NCBI RefSeq assembly: GCF_003852405.1
Contig: NZ_QAJM01000006.1
Span: forward strand, 1 to 58,033
Reading direction: 5' to 3'
DNA: 58,033 nt
Source: Pseudomonas sp. KBW05
GTDB taxonomy: Bacteria > Pseudomonadota > Gammaproteobacteria > Pseudomonadales > Pseudomonadaceae
Shown here one piece after another: positions 53,751 to 58,033 of this stretch; within the stretch, counting starts at the first letter, position 1, and every line of letters starts with the position of its first letter. A model generated the notes under the pieces. That model saw only the letters and a list, made by a program, of their open reading frames with translations. It had not been told where the DNA came from and did no database searches. The position numbers were made by a program, and so were the translations under genes.

Positions 53751-53769
53751 TTCGTTTCGGTGTGGGCGC

Positions 53770-53797
53770 ATCTTACACCAAAAATCCGCAATGTCTT
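53770..53797 (-). promoter_or_regulatory. Candidate promoter of the tRNA-Val/tRNA-Asp unit
   Basis: On the minus strand AAGACA (53792-53797) and TAAGAT (53770-53775) are 16 bp apart, 20-25 bp before the mature 5' end of tRNA-Val. A GC-rich discriminator (GCGCCC) follows, as expected for stable RNA genes. Confidence 0.5.
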
Positions 53798-53845
53798 GTT
53801 TTATATGCAATTTATTTGAAATATTTTTCGGCAGGCGGCGCAAAC

Positions 53846-53864
53846 CCCGTAAATACGGGCTTTT
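53846..53864 (+). terminator. Possible hairpin with T-run upstream of the second sigma gene
   Basis: CCCGTA/TACGGG with a 2-nt loop is followed by CTTTTC on the plus strand. No plus-strand gene precedes it, so it may mark leader attenuation or be incidental. Confidence 0.35.
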
Positions 53865-53915
53865 CGCCCCACAAACGCGAGTCTATTGCGTTTACCCGAC
53901 ACTTGGCCGCACAAT

Positions 53916-53930
53916 TAAAAACCATTCTCA
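53916..53930. promoter_or_regulatory. Candidate Fur box for the second signalling cassette
   Basis: TAAAAAC-C-ATTCTCA fits the 7-1-7 Fur pattern, with the same ATTCTCA right arm as the box at 49309. It lies 20 bp before the second ECF sigma start. Confidence 0.55.
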
Positions 53931-53950
53931 ATAACGCTTGAGCCACGCCT

Positions 53951-54469
53951 ATGTCTGTGGGTGAACCGCCCTTCCAACGGGAAATAACCGCGCTCTACAG
54001 CGAGCATCACGGCTGGCTGCTGGCGTGGCTGCGGCGCAAATTGGGCTGCCGGCAGAACGCGGCGGACCTGGCGCAGGACACGTTCGCCCGTATTCTCAAC
54101 GCCCGCGAATCGGTGGCAAGCATTCGCGAACCGCGGGCGTACTTGAGTACCACGGCGCGGCGCCTGCTCATCGACCAGGCCCGGCGCAAGCAGATCGAAA
54201 GCGCCTACCTGCAAGAGTTGGCGCTGACGGTGGACGCCCTTGAAGGGTTCCAGTCGCCGGAACAGATCCACACCACCCTCGAAGCCCTGGAACAGATCGC
54301 GTTTATCCTCGAAGGCATGCACGCCTATTCGCGCCAGGCTTTCGTGCTGTATTACCTCGAAGAACTGACCCAACAACAGATCGCCCGCCAGCTCAAGCTG
54401 TCGGAACGCACCGTGCGCAAGTACCTGATCCAGGCGCTCGTGCATTGCGGCCACAGCCTGGACACCTGA
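53951..54469 (+). CDS. ECF sigma factor, FecI-like (second cassette)
   Basis: The 172-residue sigma factor has region 2 (LYSEHHGWLLAWLRRKLGCRQNAADLAQDTFARILNA) and region 4 (SRQAFVLYYLEELTQQQIARQLKLSERTVRKYLIQAL). It is clearly related to the sigma factor at 49353 but diverged, so each probably serves its own receptor. A Fur box candidate is just upstream. The anti-sigma gene follows by 6 bp. Confidence 0.88.
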   Translation: MSVGEPPFQREITALYSEHHGWLLAWLRRKLGCRQNAADLAQDTFARILNARESVASIREPRAYLSTTARRLLIDQARRKQIESAYLQELALTVDALEGFQSPEQIHTTLEALEQIAFILEGMHAYSRQAFVLYYLEELTQQQIARQLKLSERTVRKYLIQALVHCGHSLDT

Positions 54470-54475
54470 GCGCAC

Positions 54476-55459
54476 ATGCACGACGCCCGCCAACAGATCG
54501 AAGAACAAGCCGCCGAATGGCTGCTGCGCCTGCACGAAGGTGAGCTGAGCGAAGCCCAGCGCCTGGCGTTCGAATGCTGGAAGCAACAAGGCCCGCACTA
54601 CGCCGCAGCCGCCGCGCGCATGGAAGAGGTGATAACGCGCATGCAGGCCCTGCGCGGTAAAAAAGCACCGGCGCGGGCCGCCTTGAACGCCGCCTTTGCC
54701 CAGCAGAAATCCCACCGTCGCAAGCGCGCCGTACGCGCCCTGCTGCTGGCGTGCAGCCTGGCGGTTCCGGCCGCAGCGCTGCTCATCAGCCCGTATCCGC
54801 AACAATGGATGGCCGATGTGCGCAATGGCCCTGGCCAGTGGCAAACCCTGCAATTGGCGGACGGCTCGACATTGACCCTCAATGGCATCAGCGCGGCAAA
54901 CCTGCATTTCGACAGCAGGCAGCGCCGCATCGACTTGCTGCAGGGCGAGATCCTCGTGGAGGTGGCCCACGACAGCACGCGGCCGTTTATCGTGCAGACC
55001 GCCCAAGGCACCTTGCGCGCACTGGGCACGCGATTTGTGGTCAAGCGTGAAGGCGATGTCACCGTGCTGAGCATGTTGCAATCGCGCGTGGCGGCACAGA
55101 GCGCGAATGCCCAGCAGACCCTGGAAGTCGATGCCGGCTCTCGGGCGCTGGTCAGCACCCATGGCGTGCAACTGGCCGGCAGCATCGACCCCGCCAGCAT
55201 CAACGAAGCCTGGCGCCGCCATCAGTTGGTGGTGGAAAACCGGCCATTGCCCGATGTGCTGGATGAGATCGCCCGCCACCGCAGCGGTCGTGTGCAATTC
55301 GATCGCACGGCACTGCAAAGCCTGCGCGTATCGGCGGTCATTCCCTTGGACGACAGCGATCACGCCCTACAGCTACTCGCGCAAACCTTACCGATCAAGG
55401 TCAGAAGTTTTACACCCTGGCTGATCCTCGTGGACCCAGACGACAGCGCCAATAAATAA
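54476..55459 (+). CDS. FecR-like anti-sigma factor (second cassette)
   Basis: The 327-residue protein has a cytoplasmic N-terminus (EEQAAEWLLRLHEGELSEAQRLAFECWKQQ), a membrane segment at about 84-104 preceded by basic residues (HRRKRAVRALLL) and a periplasmic FecR domain (WQTLQLADGSTLTLNGISA, GTLRALGTRFVVKREG). The final SFTPWLILVDPD region matches the receptor-sensing end of the family. It should inhibit and then activate the adjacent sigma factor when the receptor at 55538 signals. Confidence 0.88.
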   Translation: MHDARQQIEEQAAEWLLRLHEGELSEAQRLAFECWKQQGPHYAAAAARMEEVITRMQALRGKKAPARAALNAAFAQQKSHRRKRAVRALLLACSLAVPAAALLISPYPQQWMADVRNGPGQWQTLQLADGSTLTLNGISAANLHFDSRQRRIDLLQGEILVEVAHDSTRPFIVQTAQGTLRALGTRFVVKREGDVTVLSMLQSRVAAQSANAQQTLEVDAGSRALVSTHGVQLAGSIDPASINEAWRRHQLVVENRPLPDVLDEIARHRSGRVQFDRTALQSLRVSAVIPLDDSDHALQLLAQTLPIKVRSFTPWLILVDPDDSANK

Positions 55460-55537
55460 TTATTCGCATTTGCTTCCGGTTTTCTCGCAGTTGCCCGTCA
55501 AGAGAGGTAATTCGACACGTAAAGGATTGCCTTCACC

Positions 55538-57970
55538 ATGCACACCCCTTCCTACCCGCGTGGGCGCTTTGGCCTACTGAAACTCGCGCCACTGTCCCTG
55601 GCCATGCTCACCGCCACAGCGCTGAGCATCAGCCCGGCGTACGCGGACAGCGTCAACGTCGCCGCCCAGGCCTACGACATCCCGGCCGGGCCGCTGGGCA
55701 GCTCGCTCAATCGCTTTGCGCAACAAGCCGGCGTGGCCATCGTGTTCCAGTCCCACGAACTGGAAGGTCTCAACGGCCCTGGCCTCAAGGGCAGTTACGG
55801 CATCCAGGACGGTTTCGACCGGCTGTTGCTGGGCAGCGGGTATCGCGCGGTAAAGGGTGACCAGGTCTACGCCCTGCAACCGGCGCCCATCGCCAGCGAT
55901 GGCACCATGGAACTGAGCCCGACCCAAGTCAGCGCCACCCAACTGGGCAATATCACCGAAGGCACGGGTTCCTACACCCCTGGCACGCTCGCGACCTCGA
56001 CCCGCCTGGTGCTGACGCCCAAGGAAACCCCGCAGTCAGTCTCCGTGGTCACCCGCCAGCACATGGATGATTTCGGCCTGACCAATGTGGACGACGTGAT
56101 GCGCCATACGCCCGGCATCACCGTATCGGCCTTCGATACCGAGCGCAGCAACTACTACGCACGCGGCTTTTCGATCAATAACTTCCAATACGACGGCATC
56201 CCTTCCACCGCGCGCAACGTCGCCTATTCGGCGGGCAACACCCTGAGCGACATGGCGATCTACGACCGCGTCGAAGTGCTCAAGGGCGCCACCGGCCTGC
56301 TCACCGGCGCCGGTTCCCTCGGCGCGACGATCAACCTGGTGCGCAAGAAACCCACCGCCGACTTCCAGGGCCACGCCACCCTTGGCGCGGGCTCGTGGGA
56401 CAACTACCGCAGTGAACTGGACGTCAGCGGCCCGCTGAACGACAGCGGCAACGTGCGCGGCCGGGCCGTAGCGGCCTACCAGGACAAGCATTCGTTCATG
56501 GACCACTACTCACGCAAGAGCCCGACGTACTACGGCATCATGGAGTTCGACCTGTCGCCTGACACCCTGCTGACCGTAGGCGGCGATTACCAGGACACGT
56601 TGCCAAAAGGCTCGTCCTGGTCAGGCAGCTTTCCGCTGATCAACTCCCAGGGCAATCGCAACAGCGTCAAGCGCTCGTTCAACGACGCCGCCGAGTGGAG
56701 CAGTTGGGAGCAATACACCCGCACCGTGTTCGCCATGCTCGAACATGACCTGGGCAATGGCTGGGTAAGCAAGCTGCAACTGGACCACAAGATCAACGGC
56801 TACCACGCCTTGATGGGCTCGATCCAGGGCGACCAGCCGCAGCCGGATGGCACCGCGCAACTGACCTCGGGCAAATACACCGGGGAAACCGTCAGCGACT
56901 CCGCCGACCTGTATGTGAGCGGCCCGTTCAGCCTCGGCGGGCGTGAACATGAACTGGTGCTGGGCGGCTCGATCAGCGCTTCGGAATGGAAAGGCAAAGG
57001 CTATTGGAACCTGGCCCCCAATATCGTCGACTTCAACAACTGGCACGGCCACGCAACGATGCCGGACTGGGGCCAGGCGCAATCACTGATCGACGACACC
57101 GTGCGCCAGACCGGCGCGTACGCGACCACGCGCCTGAACCTCGCCGACGACCTCAAGGTGTTGCTCGGTGCACGCCTGGTCAACTATCAGGTCACTGGCT
57201 ACAACCCCAGCTATCGCGAGTCCGGGCGCGTGGTGCCGTATGTCGGCGCGGTCTACGACCTGAATGACACCTACGCGCTGTACGCCAGCTACACCGATAT
57301 CTTCATGCCGCAGGAAAACTACAACCGCGACCGCGATAACAAACTGCTGGAACCGGACGAAGGCCAGAACTGGGAGCTGGGGGTCAAGGCCGACTATCTC
57401 GACGGCCGGGTCAATGCCAGCGCCGCCTACTTTGAAATCCACGAGTCCAACCGCGCGCTGTCCGACGACGAGTACAACAACCTCAAGCCCACACCGAACA
57501 ACTACGCCTATAAGAGCAGCAAGGCGGTGACCAAAGGTTACGAAGTGGAGATGTCCGGCGAAATCGCGCCTGGCTGGCAGCTGCAGGCCGGCTACACCCA
57601 CAAGATTGTGCGCGACGACAAAGGCGTGAAGATCTCCACCTTCGAGCCGGAAGACCAGGTCAAGCTGTACACCACCTACAAACTCAAGGGCGACCTGGAC
57701 AAGTTGACCGTCGGCGGCGGCGTGCGCTGGCAGAGCGTGGGTTGGCAGGACATCTACAACAGCCCGCGTGGAGGCTATGAAGAGTTTTCCCAAGAGGCCT
57801 ATTGGCTGGTGGATCTGATGAGCAAATATCAGATCGGCAAGAACCTGTCGGCGACGTTGAACGTCAACAATATCTTCGACAAGAGCTACTACACCAATAT
57901 CGGCTTCTATAACTCCGCTGCCTACGGTGAGCCACGCAATGTCATGGTGACCACTCGCTGGGATTTCTAA
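55538..57970 (+). CDS. TonB-dependent siderophore receptor with STN domain (second cassette)
   Basis: The 810-residue receptor has a signal peptide (ending AYADS), an STN domain (YDIPAGPLGSSLNRFAQQAG to about 110), a plug (LTPKETPQSVSVVTRQHMDDFG) and a beta-barrel ending in VTTRWDF with terminal Phe. RGFSINNFQYDGIP and YDLNDTYALYASYTDIF match the FhuE/FpvA/PupB group. It shares the plug and barrel pattern of the receptor at 50894 but differs along its length. The ligand is not identifiable from sequence alone. Confidence 0.9.
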   Translation: MHTPSYPRGRFGLLKLAPLSLAMLTATALSISPAYADSVNVAAQAYDIPAGPLGSSLNRFAQQAGVAIVFQSHELEGLNGPGLKGSYGIQDGFDRLLLGSGYRAVKGDQVYALQPAPIASDGTMELSPTQVSATQLGNITEGTGSYTPGTLATSTRLVLTPKETPQSVSVVTRQHMDDFGLTNVDDVMRHTPGITVSAFDTERSNYYARGFSINNFQYDGIPSTARNVAYSAGNTLSDMAIYDRVEVLKGATGLLTGAGSLGATINLVRKKPTADFQGHATLGAGSWDNYRSELDVSGPLNDSGNVRGRAVAAYQDKHSFMDHYSRKSPTYYGIMEFDLSPDTLLTVGGDYQDTLPKGSSWSGSFPLINSQGNRNSVKRSFNDAAEWSSWEQYTRTVFAMLEHDLGNGWVSKLQLDHKINGYHALMGSIQGDQPQPDGTAQLTSGKYTGETVSDSADLYVSGPFSLGGREHELVLGGSISASEWKGKGYWNLAPNIVDFNNWHGHATMPDWGQAQSLIDDTVRQTGAYATTRLNLADDLKVLLGARLVNYQVTGYNPSYRESGRVVPYVGAVYDLNDTYALYASYTDIFMPQENYNRDRDNKLLEPDEGQNWELGVKADYLDGRVNASAAYFEIHESNRALSDDEYNNLKPTPNNYAYKSSKAVTKGYEVEMSGEIAPGWQLQAGYTHKIVRDDKGVKISTFEPEDQVKLYTTYKLKGDLDKLTVGGGVRWQSVGWQDIYNSPRGGYEEFSQEAYWLVDLMSKYQIGKNLSATLNVNNIFDKSYYTNIGFYNSAAYGEPRNVMVTTRWDF

Positions 57971-57975
57971 ACGCC

Positions 57976-58005
57976 TGTGGCGAGGGAGCTTGCTCCCTCG
58001 CCACA
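57976..58005. repeat. Palindromic REP-like unit, type C
   Basis: TGTGGCGAGGGAGC and GCTCCCTCGCCACA form a perfect hairpin with a 2-nt centre just after the receptor stop. It is a third REP sequence type in the window and could also act at the 3' end of the receptor mRNA. Confidence 0.7.
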
Positions 58006-58033
58006 ACAAGCGTGCGCCTACAAAAATCGCAGA

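Noticed and set aside
53681-53941. 86-residue frame running through tRNA-Val
   Set aside because: It overlaps a clear tRNA gene on the other strand and matches no protein family.

Overview
The window looks like part of the chromosome of a fluorescent pseudomonad (Pseudomonas fluorescens group). The reasons are GC-rich, Pseudomonas-type codon use, several copies of the paired REP repeats typical of that group, a complete fpvGHJK-fpvCDEF pyoverdine-iron release operon, an msuEDC methanesulfonate operon, and a run from a GntR regulator through Prc to an FKBP lipoprotein that matches the P. aeruginosa PA3249-PA3262 gene order as I remember it. No phage, insertion sequence, CRISPR array or replication origin was seen.

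Layout. 1-6.5 kb holds an RhtA-type exporter, a small lipoprotein, an SDR/HCCA-isomerase-like pair, and on the minus strand an aminopeptidase P, an IscS-like cysteine desulfurase and a lipoprotein. 6.8-11.1 kb is a sulfur-scavenging operon (msuE, msuD, msuC and a sigma-54 activator) behind a near-consensus -24/-12 promoter. 11.0-12.5 kb has soxR divergent from a small monooxygenase, with a MerR-type 19-bp-spacer promoter between them, then a VOC protein. 12.7-16.7 kb has a haloacetate-dehalogenase-like hydrolase, a DmlR/TtuA-like LysR regulator and a leuCD-like dehydratase pair.

17.0-23.2 kb is the eight-gene fpv operon, in which a PepSY haem reductase and small partners feed an ABC metal importer with two periplasmic binding proteins. 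23.2-29.6 kb is a GntR-controlled uptake cluster: binding protein, phosphohydrolase, two permeases, ATPase and a HAD phosphatase. Its substrate is unknown. 29.7-37.1 kb carries a quinone oxidoreductase, Prc protease, an EAL-GGDEF protein, an XRE regulator with a coupled partner, a YkvA protein and an FKBP lipoprotein.

37.4-49.0 kb holds a RoxA-like di-haem protein with a membrane-anchored catalase-like protein, a LysR/MFS pair, a 38-residue membrane protein, a second MFS transporter, another LysR regulator, a CocE/S15 hydrolase and a BCCT transporter. 49.3-58.0 kb has two tandem cell-surface-signalling cassettes (ECF sigma factor, FecR anti-sigma factor, STN-domain TonB-dependent receptor). 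They are separated by a palindrome-rich repeat and two tRNA genes (Asp, Val). Together with fpv they make iron-siderophore uptake the strongest theme. Almost every functional statement rests on motif and family recognition by eye; no database search was run.
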